Origin: an archaeon
GTDB taxonomy: Archaea > Thermoproteota > Nitrososphaeria > Nitrososphaerales > Gagatemarchaeaceae
Reading direction: 5' to 3'
Assembly: GCA_021819035.1 (NCBI GenBank)
Contig: JAKASL010000001.1
Location: 949,524-1,013,523, forward strand
Length of the DNA stretch: 64,000 nucleotides
The notes under the pieces are model-generated. The model saw nothing but the letters and a program-made list of their open reading frames with translations, was not told the DNA's origin and did not search any database. Positions 25,526 through 33,164 of this stretch are shown piece after piece. Numbering within the stretch: the stretch's first letter is position 1; every line of letters starts with the position of its first letter. Made by a program: the position numbers and the translations under genes.

Positions 25526-25650
25526 TTACATTTCGAACTGAAAAGGGATGGTGTCACAGCTCAACAAAGTAGCACTCCGGGCGGTGTTTCGTTCGTGGCC
25601 CGCCGGACCCCCTATGGCCTCGCGCCGCCCCCCCGGGCCGGGGGCGTCAG

Positions 25651-25715
25651 GTGGTGCAATCAAGAGCAAATATTTTTCCGGGAAAGAATCCCCATACTGT
25701 GAGTCTTTGCACCAC
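25651..25715. repeat. 65-base inverted repeat
   Basis: GTGGTGCAA at 25651-25659 and TTGCACCAC at 25707-25715 are perfectly complementary. The 47-base interior contains a further short stem (TTTTTCC with GGGAAAGAA). The right arm touches the TATA-like GCTTAAGTAG of the next gene. It is not a tRNA: no T-loop GTTCRA sequence or anticodon arm is present. Confidence 0.5.
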
Positions 25716-25747
25716 GCTTAAGTAGAACTCGCCAAACGTGGCCGACC

Positions 25748-26029
25748 GTGGAGGGCGTCAACACATGGGTCAAAGGCCAAAGATGCCCAAAGTGCGGCGG
25801 GCAGAGGGGGAAGGTGATCGCGTACAACCTGGTTGCGAGGAAGAGCCCGTACGGGGAGTACAGGTACCACAGGTTCACCCACCGGGTCGAGCTGAAGGAG
25901 AGGCGCGAGATAGCGTCGGGCCCCCGGAAGGGGTTCCGCTACTTCGCTAAGAAGCGGAAGTACTGCTATCTCCCCGTCGAGGCCGTGCGCGTGACGAAGC
26001 CCCCGAGGCCTCCGCGTAAGAAGGCCTAG
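25748..26029 (+). CDS. Small basic protein with one CxxC zinc knuckle
   Basis: 93-aa protein, strongly basic (many Arg and Lys, ending RPPRKKA), with one CPKCGG pair at residues about 13-18 and the phrase RYHRFTHRVELKERREIASG. No family is recognised. Composition and size suggest a nucleic-acid-binding protein. The GTG start at 25748 lies about 25-30 bases after GCTTAAGTAG, so a leaderless message is likely. A full zinc site would need a second Cys/His pair or a dimer. Confidence 0.6.
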   Translation: MEGVNTWVKGQRCPKCGGQRGKVIAYNLVARKSPYGEYRYHRFTHRVELKERREIASGPRKGFRYFAKKRKYCYLPVEAVRVTKPPRPPRKKA

Positions 26030-26116
26030 GGCGAGCGGCCGTCGGACGACAGAGGCGCAGCACACAGAGGTCGCTCGTCCCGCCAGGCCCCGCGACGTTG
26101 CGGGCGGTGCGCACCC

Positions 26117-27358
26117 TCACACTGTGTTCGCGGCGAGAGGTATCCTACGCCCTGCCCACTGGAACAGGAGTATCGCTGGGATGCACGGTGTCGCGAGTAT
26201 GAGCCACTCGGCCAGCGGGCTGGCCACGTACGCTAGGACAAGCCCCCCAAGGAGCGGGGAGATGCTGCTCCCGATGCCGTTGAACATCCCGAAGACGCCG
26301 TTGTAGTTCCCTATCTCCGTCGCAGGGGCGACGTTGGACGCCAGGGTCATCGAAGGGATCGCCCCGAGGTTCTCTCCTATCGTCAGGAGGACGACGAAGG
26401 TGAACACGGCCACGAGCGCCCCCCCGGCCACCAGGCTGATCCCCCCGAGGGCGACGAAGGAGGCCCCCATGAGGACGACCGCGAGGACCGCCGAGTAGGT
26501 GTGCTTCCTCCCCGTCATCATCCTGGTCGTGGGCATCTGGCCGAAGATGACTATGACGCCGTTGAGCGCGAGGGCCAGCCCGAGGACCCCGGTCGGGACG
26601 AGGAGGATGGTGTTGGAGTAGAGGATGAACGTCGTCCCCCAGTTCCCGTAGAGCAGCCCCGAGAATATGGAAGCGAAGCAGAGCACGAGGAACGTCCTGT
26701 CCGCCGCGAGGATCCTGAGGCTCGCTCGGAGAGACCCCGGCCTCGACGCCATGCGGGGCGCCTCGGCGAGGAACGACCCCTTGGAGCGGGCCGCGTCGTA
26801 GGGGGAAGGGTCGAGCATGACGAGTATGAAGACAACGCCCCCGACGAGGATCCCCGTAGTCACAAGCGCGGTGTCGGGGTAGCCGACGAACCCTATCAGC
26901 ACCCCGCCCGCCGCGACCCCCAGCGTGAACCCGACGTTGAACCCAATCCTGACCCAGGTGTAGGCCATCGTCCTCTCCTTCACATCGGTCATGTCTGCGA
27001 CGTACGCCTGGATCGCAGGCTGCGCGATCGAGCCGGCCACCCCGGCCATCGTCCCCCCGAGGAGGACCCCTGCGACAAGCTCATAGCGCATGCTGACCGC
27101 CACCAGGAAGACCGAGGCTGCCTCGCCGGAGAGCCCGGCCAGGAAGACCCTCCGCCTCCCAGCCCTGTCCGTGATCAGCCCCCCGAATGGGCTGACAGCC
27201 AGAGGGAGGACGGCCACGAGGACGAGGAGGGCACCGATCTCAGCGTAGCCCAGGCCGACCACGTTCTTGAGGTAGAGCGAGAGGAAGGGGTAGACCATGG
27301 CAGCGCCGAGGAGCCTCACCGCGGCGGCGACCCCGAGCAGCCGTACGTTCCTGTTCAA
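26117..27358 (-). CDS. MFS transporter, 12 TM
   Basis: Major facilitator protein of 413 aa with about 12 membrane segments. The motif-A-like loop GGLITDRAGRRRVFLAG lies between TM2 and TM3 near residue 60, and a related loop RMMTGRKHTY lies in the second half. It resembles the DHA1 drug/metabolite efflux group; substrate unknown. The TTG at 27358 is preceded by a clear TATA element (AACTATAAACGG on the minus strand, near 27385-27396), supporting a leaderless start. It is convergent with the small CxxC gene and divergent from the C2H2 zinc-finger gene. Confidence 0.85.
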   Translation of the reverse strand: MNRNVRLLGVAAAVRLLGAAMVYPFLSLYLKNVVGLGYAEIGALLVLVAVLPLAVSPFGGLITDRAGRRRVFLAGLSGEAASVFLVAVSMRYELVAGVLLGGTMAGVAGSIAQPAIQAYVADMTDVKERTMAYTWVRIGFNVGFTLGVAAGGVLIGFVGYPDTALVTTGILVGGVVFILVMLDPSPYDAARSKGSFLAEAPRMASRPGSLRASLRILAADRTFLVLCFASIFSGLLYGNWGTTFILYSNTILLVPTGVLGLALALNGVIVIFGQMPTTRMMTGRKHTYSAVLAVVLMGASFVALGGISLVAGGALVAVFTFVVLLTIGENLGAIPSMTLASNVAPATEIGNYNGVFGMFNGIGSSISPLLGGLVLAYVASPLAEWLILATPCIPAILLFQWAGRRIPLAANTV

Positions 27359-27528
27359 GCGGCTGGCCGCGTCAGACGGGCCGTTTATAGTTGACAGACC
27401 GCGGACGATGGCAGGCCGCTACAGAACGCTTGCGCGCGGGTCCCCTGACGCCCCCCGCCAGGCTGTCGAGGGTAACGATGCGCAAACGAGATGCAAACGG
27501 AGGGCGCGGTGTTTCGAGCCAATCGACG

Positions 27529-27545
27529 TTGATATCGACATCGAT
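27529..27545. repeat. GATATCGA palindromic motif, copy 3
   Basis: TTGATATCGACATCGAT, preceded by AATCGACG, so the extended site reads as two overlapping half-dyads. It lies between the MFS promoter and the TATA element (CTCTTAAGG) of the zinc-finger gene. Confidence 0.5.
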
Positions 27546-27587
27546 GATGGGTGACCCCTCTTAAGGGCGAGGGTCGCGCCGGGTCGC

Positions 27588-27977
27588 ATGATCGAGGTGG
27601 AGTGCGGCGAGATGACGGTCGACGAGCAGCTCGCCCTCGCCTCGGCCATCTCGGACGGCCTGGCGGGGAGGGCGGTCGCGCTGATCAAGGGGACCAAGGT
27701 CGTCCTCGACCCGGTGTCAGGGGAGGCGTCCACGGACGAGGTGGTGAGGATCGTGGAAGGGTTCGCGTCGAGGCGCAAGGACCCCGGGGAGTGGTCGGTC
27801 GCGGCGTCGGGACGGTCGATAGTGGTGCACTCCTCCGACCCCCTCTCGAGGTCCAGGGGGAGGAGGGACACCGGCGAGCTCCTCCCTGACAACCTGTTCA
27901 AGTGCCCCTTCTGCCCTTTCGTCACCCCCTACGAAGAGCTCTACGTGGTGCACTATCGGTCTCACGGGTTCGCCTAG
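27588..27977 (+). CDS. C2H2-type zinc-finger protein, 129 aa
   Basis: Small protein with an N-terminal alpha/beta region (VDEQLALASAISDGLAGRAV) and a C-terminal finger LFKCPFCPFVTPYEELYVVH followed by YRSHGFA. The Cys-x2-Cys-x13-His-x3-His spacing is close to classical C2H2. Single-finger proteins of this size are common in TACK archaea and have no known function. The ATG at 27588 is about 28 bases after CTCTTAAGG. Its end is 8 bases from the convergent membrane protein gene. Confidence 0.72.
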   Translation: MIEVECGEMTVDEQLALASAISDGLAGRAVALIKGTKVVLDPVSGEASTDEVVRIVEGFASRRKDPGEWSVAASGRSIVVHSSDPLSRSRGRRDTGELLPDNLFKCPFCPFVTPYEELYVVHYRSHGFA

Positions 27978-27985
27978 CCACTGGC

Positions 27986-28324
27986 CTAGTAGGTCTGGAA
28001 GTTCCTGGTCCTGAAGGCGCCTATGACAAGAGCGACGCCGGCTATGATGAGCAGCTCAGGGAGGAAAGGGACGGCCTCGCCGAAGACGAGCTGGAAGGCG
28101 TTGGCTATGACGAGTATCAGCCCGAGCCCTATGGTCAGGATGCTGAGCCTCAGCCTCAGGAACGACCGGGCGAGGTTCATCACGAGGAGCAGGGCGCCGG
28201 TCCCGAACGCGAAGAGGGCGGAGTTGACGGTCCCCATCAGGTCCCCCCGGAGCCAGACGGCTACGACGCCGAACCAGATGAGGAAAAGGCCCCAGAAGAC
28301 GTTGGTCAGTGTCCCGTTTTGCAC
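27986..28324 (-). CDS. Small membrane protein, four TM
   Basis: About 112 aa from a GTG at 28324, with four hydrophobic segments: VFWGLFLIWFGVVAVWL, SALFAFGTGALLLVMNLA, LSILTIGLGLILVIANAF and LPELLIIAGVALVIGAF. The GTG is chosen because CATAAAG lies about 30-35 bases upstream on the minus strand; the frame is open to 28384. No family is recognised; a DUF-type membrane protein is likely. Confidence 0.6.
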   Translation of the reverse strand: MQNGTLTNVFWGLFLIWFGVVAVWLRGDLMGTVNSALFAFGTGALLLVMNLARSFLRLRLSILTIGLGLILVIANAFQLVFGEAVPFLPELLIIAGVALVIGAFRTRNFQTY

Positions 28325-28501
28325 TCGGCTCCCGGTCAGCCTACTCCCTCGAGGCTTTATGAACAGTGCAGGAAGGAAGCACAACCGTTCGCCGGCCCCT
28401 CAGAGGAGGGAGGAGAGCCGAACCCCTCGGACCGCAGCCCGAGGATCTTCGCAGACGGAACAACACTTTAAGCGGCACCCAACAGGAGCGGCCACCGCTT
28501 C

Positions 28502-29341
28502 ATGTCCAGCTGGCTACTCGGCATAGTCCTCGGCATAGTGCAGGGGGTGAGCGAATGGCTCCCGGTGAGCAGCAAGACGCAGGTGATAATCGCGTCGACG
28601 TACCTGTTCGGTTTGACTTTCAACGAGGCCTACGCCCTGGGGCTCTTCCTCGAGGCAGGGACGTTCATCGCCGCATCCTACTACTTCAGGCACGAGGTGT
28701 GGAAGGTCCTCCTCGCACTCGTGGGGAAGGGGGACGAGGAAGGGAGGCTGCTCCTGAAGTTCCTCCTCGTCGTGACGGTGTTCACAGGCATCGTAGGCGT
28801 GGCCCTGTACGCGACGGTCCAGTCGGTGTCGGGGCCGGCCCTGGGGCTCCCCATGATAGTCCTGGGGTGCATACTGATAGGGGACGGGCTGCTGATCACC
28901 TACGCCAAGGGGAGGTACGTCCCGACGAAGGGGCTGAGGGACCTCTCGATGAAGGAGCTGGTCCTGTTGGGGGTCATCCAGGGGATATCGGCCCTGCCTG
29001 GGGTGAGCAGGTCGGGGGTAACCGTGTCCGCCATGCTGCTGCTCGGGGTCAACCCGCGAGACGCTTTCAGGCTCTCCTTCCTGGCTCTGATACCCGCGTC
29101 CATCGGGGCGGCGGGGGTCACGGTGCTCTTCTCTGACGTCTCCGTGACAGGGGCCATAGCCAGCGTGACCCCCCAGGTGATAGTCCTCGCGGTGGTCGTG
29201 AGCGTCGTGATAGGTGTCGCTTTCATCGGCCTCCTGCTGAGGGTGGCAGGGAGCCGGCGGATCGCCCTCCTCACGTTCGCCCTAGGCGTCCTGGCCCTGG
29301 CGAGCGGGGTCGTCAGCATCGCGACAGGGATAAGCGGCTAG
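28502..29341 (+). CDS. uppP: Undecaprenyl/polyprenyl-diphosphatase (UppP/BacA family)
   Basis: Integral membrane phosphatase of 279 aa with the two UppP signatures: GIVQGVSEWLPVSSKTQ near residues 11-27 and ALPGVSRSGVTVSAMLL near 165. UppP removes a phosphate from C55 (in archaea dolichyl-type) pyrophosphate, regenerating the glycan lipid carrier. The ATG at 28502 is about 30 bases after CTTTAAGCG. Archaea use such enzymes for N-glycosylation lipid recycling; the exact lipid is inferred. It is followed by a 51-base dyad and then pgk. Confidence 0.88.
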   Translation: MSSWLLGIVLGIVQGVSEWLPVSSKTQVIIASTYLFGLTFNEAYALGLFLEAGTFIAASYYFRHEVWKVLLALVGKGDEEGRLLLKFLLVVTVFTGIVGVALYATVQSVSGPALGLPMIVLGCILIGDGLLITYAKGRYVPTKGLRDLSMKELVLLGVIQGISALPGVSRSGVTVSAMLLLGVNPRDAFRLSFLALIPASIGAAGVTVLFSDVSVTGAIASVTPQVIVLAVVVSVVIGVAFIGLLLRVAGSRRIALLTFALGVLALASGVVSIATGISG

Positions 29342-29351
29342 CCCGGGCGGT

Positions 29352-29402
29352 GTTAAGATACGGCGAGGCCCCTGCTCCTATGGGAAGGGGTGTTATCTTA
29401 AC
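29352..29402. repeat. 51-base dyad, copy 2
   Basis: GTTAAGATA at 29352-29360 pairs perfectly with TATCTTAAC at 29394-29402; an inner CCCCT/AGGGG pair could extend the fold. Arms and span equal those of the dyad at 20913-20963. It lies between uppP and pgk. Confidence 0.6.
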
Positions 29403-29462
29403 AGGGAGGGAAGGCAGCGGGGGAGCGCCCGCGGCCGCGGACCGCCAGACCGGCAGCAACGC

Positions 29463-29469
29463 ATATAAT
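29463..29469 (+). promoter_or_regulatory. TATA element of pgk
   Basis: ATATAAT lies 32-38 bases before the pgk ATG and gives the pgk-gap pair its own promoter, separate from uppP. Confidence 0.5.
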
Positions 29470-29500
29470 CACAGACCGTCGGCGACCTCCGAGGCGCGCC

Positions 29501-30748
29501 ATGGCGATCAAGATGCTCACCCTCGAGGACCTCGAGCTCGAAGGGAAGCGTGTCTTCCTGCGCGTCGACATCAACACCCCTATCCACCCTGAGACAGGGG
29601 CGCTGATGGAACGGACCCGGCTCGAGGAGGCCGCGCTGACCGTGAAGGACCTGTCGAAGTCCAAGGTCGTGGTGGCGTCGCACCAGGGGCGGGTCGGGAG
29701 GTCGGACTACACCAGCCTCGAGGCGCACGCCAGGGCCCTCGGCGAGATCCTAGGGAGGGAGGTCAGCTTCGTCCCCGACGTCTTCGGCCCCGAGGCCCTG
29801 TCCCGGATCGACTCCCTCGGTGACGGGGAGGTGCTCATGCTAGACAACCTGCGGTTCACCGCCGAGGAGAACCAGGAGTACGAGCCGGGGGAGGCGGAGA
29901 AGACGTTCCTCGTCAAGAGGCTGAGGGGGCACGTGGACGCGTGCGTCCTCGACGCCTTCTCCACGGCCCACAGGGCCTCCCCCACCGTGGTCGGGTTCGC
30001 AGGCCTGGTCCCCACCTGCGCCGGGAGGACTGTCGGGAGGGAGCTGAGGATGCTCGACAGGATAGCGACGGTGGAGAAGGGGCCATATGTGACCGTCCTC
30101 GGCGGAGCGAAGGTGAACGACCGCCTCGAGGCCATAGACGCGCTAATCGCCAACGGCAGGGCCGACAGGGTCCTCCTCTCCGGGGTGGTGGGGCTGGTCT
30201 TCCTGAAGGCGGCGGGGAAGCTCAGGGGGGACGTGGGCGTCGACAAGGAGCAGGCGCTTGTGGTCAGGGCGAGGCGCCTGATGGACGACGACGCCGACCG
30301 CTTCGTCCTCCCGTCTGACTTGGCGGTCAGGGCGGAGGGGGGGCGGAAGGAGGTCGAGCCGTCGCAGGTTGCTTCGGCGTCCCAGGTCCTCGACATCGGG
30401 TCGAAGTCGGTAGACAAGTTCGCGCGCTACATCAAAGGGGCCGGGACGGTATTCATGAGCGGGCCGCCTGGTGCCTTCGAGTGGGAGGAGTTCAGCCTTG
30501 GGACGGAGGGGCTGCTCAGGGCGATGGCGTCGTCGCTTGGGACCACCATAATCAGCGGGGGGCACCTGTCGACCGCACTCCGCAAGTACGGCATCAACGA
30601 CCAGATCGACCACATCAGCACCGCCGGGGGCGCCCTCGTCCAGTACCTCGCGGGGAAGCGGCTCCCGCTGGTCGACGCCCTCGAGAGGGCAGCGGAGAGG
30701 TGGGGGCGCCCCCTTCACGAACAGGCCAGGCGACAGGAGGCTGCCTAG
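29501..30748 (+). CDS. pgk: Phosphoglycerate kinase
   Basis: Glycolytic/gluconeogenic enzyme converting 1,3-bisphosphoglycerate and ADP to 3-phosphoglycerate and ATP. 415 aa, the usual archaeal length. Signatures: VFLRVDINTPIHPETG (N-terminal PGK motif), SHQGRVG, LMLDNLRFTAEENQEYE, FSTAHRASPT, VTVLGGAKVNDRLEAIDALI, and the C-terminal nucleotide loop PPGAFEWEEFSLGTE with ISGGHLSTALRKYG. The gap gene follows after 5 bases, so the two are co-transcribed. Confidence 0.95.
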   Translation: MAIKMLTLEDLELEGKRVFLRVDINTPIHPETGALMERTRLEEAALTVKDLSKSKVVVASHQGRVGRSDYTSLEAHARALGEILGREVSFVPDVFGPEALSRIDSLGDGEVLMLDNLRFTAEENQEYEPGEAEKTFLVKRLRGHVDACVLDAFSTAHRASPTVVGFAGLVPTCAGRTVGRELRMLDRIATVEKGPYVTVLGGAKVNDRLEAIDALIANGRADRVLLSGVVGLVFLKAAGKLRGDVGVDKEQALVVRARRLMDDDADRFVLPSDLAVRAEGGRKEVEPSQVASASQVLDIGSKSVDKFARYIKGAGTVFMSGPPGAFEWEEFSLGTEGLLRAMASSLGTTIISGGHLSTALRKYGINDQIDHISTAGGALVQYLAGKRLPLVDALERAAERWGRPLHEQARRQEAA

Positions 30749-30753
30749 GCGGC

Positions 30754-31770
30754 ATGATCAGGGTCGGGGTCAACGGCTACGGGACGATAGGGAGGAGGGT
30801 GGCAGACGCGGTGAAGAAGCAGAAGGACATGGAGCTGGTCGGCGTGACCGCGGGGCACCCCCACTACAAGTACGCCGTGGCCAGCGAGAAGGGGATTCCG
30901 CTCTACGCCCGGGACATGAAGAGCCTGGAGGCGTTCAACAAGGAGGGGTACGCCCTCAGGGGGACGCTCAACGACCTCCTCCAGCGGGTGGACGTCGTGG
31001 TCGACGGGGCCCCCGAGGACAGCGGGCCGGCCAACAAGGCCGTCTATTCCCAGGCAGAGGTGAAGGCGGTCTTCCAAGGAGGGGAGGAGCACGAGCTGAC
31101 GGGGACGTCCTTCGTCGCCCAGTGCAACTTCGACCGCGCGGTGAAGAAGCAGTCGGTCCGCGTGGTCTCCTGCAACACCACGGGGCTGTGCAGGGTCATC
31201 GACGCCGTAGACAAGGGCCCTGGGGTGTCGAGGGCGAGGGCGGTGCTTGCCAGGAGGGCCACAGACCCGGACGACGTGAAGAAGGGCCCCATCGACGCCG
31301 TCGTCCTGGACCCCACCACGGTCCCGTCGCACCACGGCCCCGACGTCCGGACAGTCCTCCCTGGGATAGAGATAGTCACCATGGCGTTCAAGGTCCCGAC
31401 CACCCACATGCACCTGCACAGCGTCATCCTGAGCCTGAAGTCCAAGGCGGGGAGGGAGGACGTGGTGAAGGCGCTGGAGGCGGCTCCGCGGGTGAACCTG
31501 GTGGACGGGAAGTCTGGGTTCAAGTCCACGGCCAACATAATGGACTGGGCGAGGGAGAAGGGGAGGGACAGGAACGACGTCTACGAGGCGACGGTCTGGA
31601 GGGACTCGGTCACCGTCGTGGACGGCGACGCGTACTTCTTCCTCGGGGTCCACCAGGAGGCGATAGTGGTGCCGGAGAACGTCGACGCCGTCAGGGCCCT
31701 GGCCGGCGGGTACGCCAGGGAGGACTCGATGAAGCTCACCGACGAGTCCCTTGGGATAGCTCACAGGTAG
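30754..31770 (+). CDS. gap: Type II glyceraldehyde-3-phosphate dehydrogenase
   Basis: Archaeal-type phosphorylating GAPDH, 338 aa. The Rossmann motif VGVNGYGTIGRRVADAV is at the N-terminus and the catalytic Cys is in VVSCNTTGLCRVID near residue 140. KVPTTHMHLHSVILSLK near 212 and YEATVWRDSVTVVDGDAYFF near 275 are typical of the archaeal type II enzymes, which are unlike the bacterial/eukaryotic form. The ATG at 30754 is 5 bases after pgk. Pairing with pgk suggests use in gluconeogenesis as well as glycolysis. Confidence 0.95.
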   Translation: MIRVGVNGYGTIGRRVADAVKKQKDMELVGVTAGHPHYKYAVASEKGIPLYARDMKSLEAFNKEGYALRGTLNDLLQRVDVVVDGAPEDSGPANKAVYSQAEVKAVFQGGEEHELTGTSFVAQCNFDRAVKKQSVRVVSCNTTGLCRVIDAVDKGPGVSRARAVLARRATDPDDVKKGPIDAVVLDPTTVPSHHGPDVRTVLPGIEIVTMAFKVPTTHMHLHSVILSLKSKAGREDVVKALEAAPRVNLVDGKSGFKSTANIMDWAREKGRDRNDVYEATVWRDSVTVVDGDAYFFLGVHQEAIVVPENVDAVRALAGGYAREDSMKLTDESLGIAHR

Positions 31771-31889
31771 GGACGCTGCAGGCCTGGCGAACAAGCGGCC
31801 GGGCGCGGAGAGCACGCTGCCGGCAACGCGGCAGGAGCTGTCCGGGCTCTCAGCCGCTTCAGCCCCGGGGGGCCTGGTCCAGCTCGCTC

Positions 31890-32972
31890 ATGCCTCGGGG
31901 GTGGCCACCTCCATCGTCTACGCGCTCCTGCAGGATAGTGGCGGCCAGACCGTCGCGATCAACCTCACATCCCTCGCCGAGCCTGACAAGCGTCACCCTG
32001 GTGACAAGCAGGGGGCTCTACATCACCTCCCAGGTCCAGACGGCGCAGGAGACGAAGCAGGTCACCACCTATCAGCAGGAGCGGGCCCAGGAGCCGGGCC
32101 AGAGGCTGGTCGGGTACAGCGTCTATGAGACGACCGACTCATTGGTAGGCTACACTGTAGCGGAGGCCACCTGGTCGAGCGTGCAGTCGGGTTACGACGT
32201 GACCGCCCACTACCCGGTGACCACTCAGGTCCTCTCGGGCTACGACCTCTACACGACCGTGGCCCGGACCACATACGCCTCCCCGCCTGGGTGGAGCAAC
32301 ACCGGGGACGGCCTCTGCTCCTACTCCTACAGCTACACCACCACATACACCACGACAGAGACGGTCATGCACGGGTATGAGGTCTGCGTCCCCATCGACG
32401 TCAGGACCGGAGCCTGCGTGTGGAGGTGCATCTGGCCGTTCTGCTGGACCTCGACCGTGAACGTGGCCAACGTCGTCGTCCACTACGTGACCGTCTACAC
32501 GGACGCGTCAGCCACCACCACATACACGCAGGAGTACGACGGCTTCTCGTCCAGCTGCCCCTACTACGCCTACCAGCTCGGGATGGCCTGCGACCCCGTA
32601 TACACCACCCAGACGGCCTACCAGAGCGAGTCGCTCGGCCAGCTGTCGTACTGCCCGGCGCCGGACCGGTACACCAGGACCTACTACTCCTGCTCGCCGG
32701 TGTACCACCAGCAGACGACCACGACCAGTCCCGGCCAGCTCCCGTATTGTCCAGCCGGAAGCTCGGCCACCCAGTACTCGTGCTCGCCGGTGTACCAGTC
32801 GCGGACGACGAGCCTTGGCCAGATGAGCTACTGCCCGTCAGGCTCGCAGTACTCCTGCTCGGCGGTCTACAGCGCCTACAACTACTGGGTCACCGAAACA
32901 GTTCCCGTCGTGACCACAGTCAGCTACGAGACCGTCTCGACCTTGGGGAGCGCATGGTTAATCGGTGGATGA
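31890..32972 (+). CDS. Tyr/Thr/Cys-rich repetitive protein, frame uncertain at N-terminus
   Basis: Low-complexity protein rich in Tyr, Thr, Ser and Cys. Three C-terminal repeat units share the pattern LGQLSYCP ... YSCSPVY (near 32635, 32735 and 32815), and earlier units repeat VGYSVYETTD / VGYTVAEATW / SGYDLYTTVAR. The downstream frame is open from well before 31890, with GTG 32001 as an alternative start. However, the codons that look best from about 31772 to 31985 (QLAHASGVATSIVYALLQDS) are in another frame, so a frameshift near 31980-31990 is likely. No signal peptide is visible. A surface-exposed, disulfide-rich protein is inferred; function unknown. Confidence 0.45.
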   Translation: MPRGWPPPSSTRSCRIVAARPSRSTSHPSPSLTSVTLVTSRGLYITSQVQTAQETKQVTTYQQERAQEPGQRLVGYSVYETTDSLVGYTVAEATWSSVQSGYDVTAHYPVTTQVLSGYDLYTTVARTTYASPPGWSNTGDGLCSYSYSYTTTYTTTETVMHGYEVCVPIDVRTGACVWRCIWPFCWTSTVNVANVVVHYVTVYTDASATTTYTQEYDGFSSSCPYYAYQLGMACDPVYTTQTAYQSESLGQLSYCPAPDRYTRTYYSCSPVYHQQTTTTSPGQLPYCPAGSSATQYSCSPVYQSRTTSLGQMSYCPSGSQYSCSAVYSAYNYWVTETVPVVTTVSYETVSTLGSAWLIGG

Positions 32973-33164
32973 GAAGGGAAGGTTGTTGACGCCAGCCGGG
33001 CGACTTCGCACTGGCCACAATGGCCTTCCGCCGGAGTATCTCCTGTTATCTTTGTATTCTCAACAAATCAGGTTCTCAGTGCAAGCCCCTCCCCACTTTT
33101 GGCCTAAACAAATTCTGGCCTCATTTTCCAAGGCCCAAGGTTTATGTAAAACACCAAGTTGTGA

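Noticed and set aside
24800..25541. Two overlapping plus-strand frames covering the RHH gene
   Set aside because: The minus-strand RHH protein explains this sequence; the plus-strand products are Pro/Ala-rich shadows.
25651..25715. tRNA-like or CRISPR-leader interpretation of the 65-base inverted repeat
   Set aside because: No T-loop, no anticodon arm, single copy and no spacer-repeat array.
26501..27394. 297-codon plus-strand frame opposite the MFS transporter
   Set aside because: Antisense shadow of a membrane protein gene, extremely charged and repetitive; no start context.
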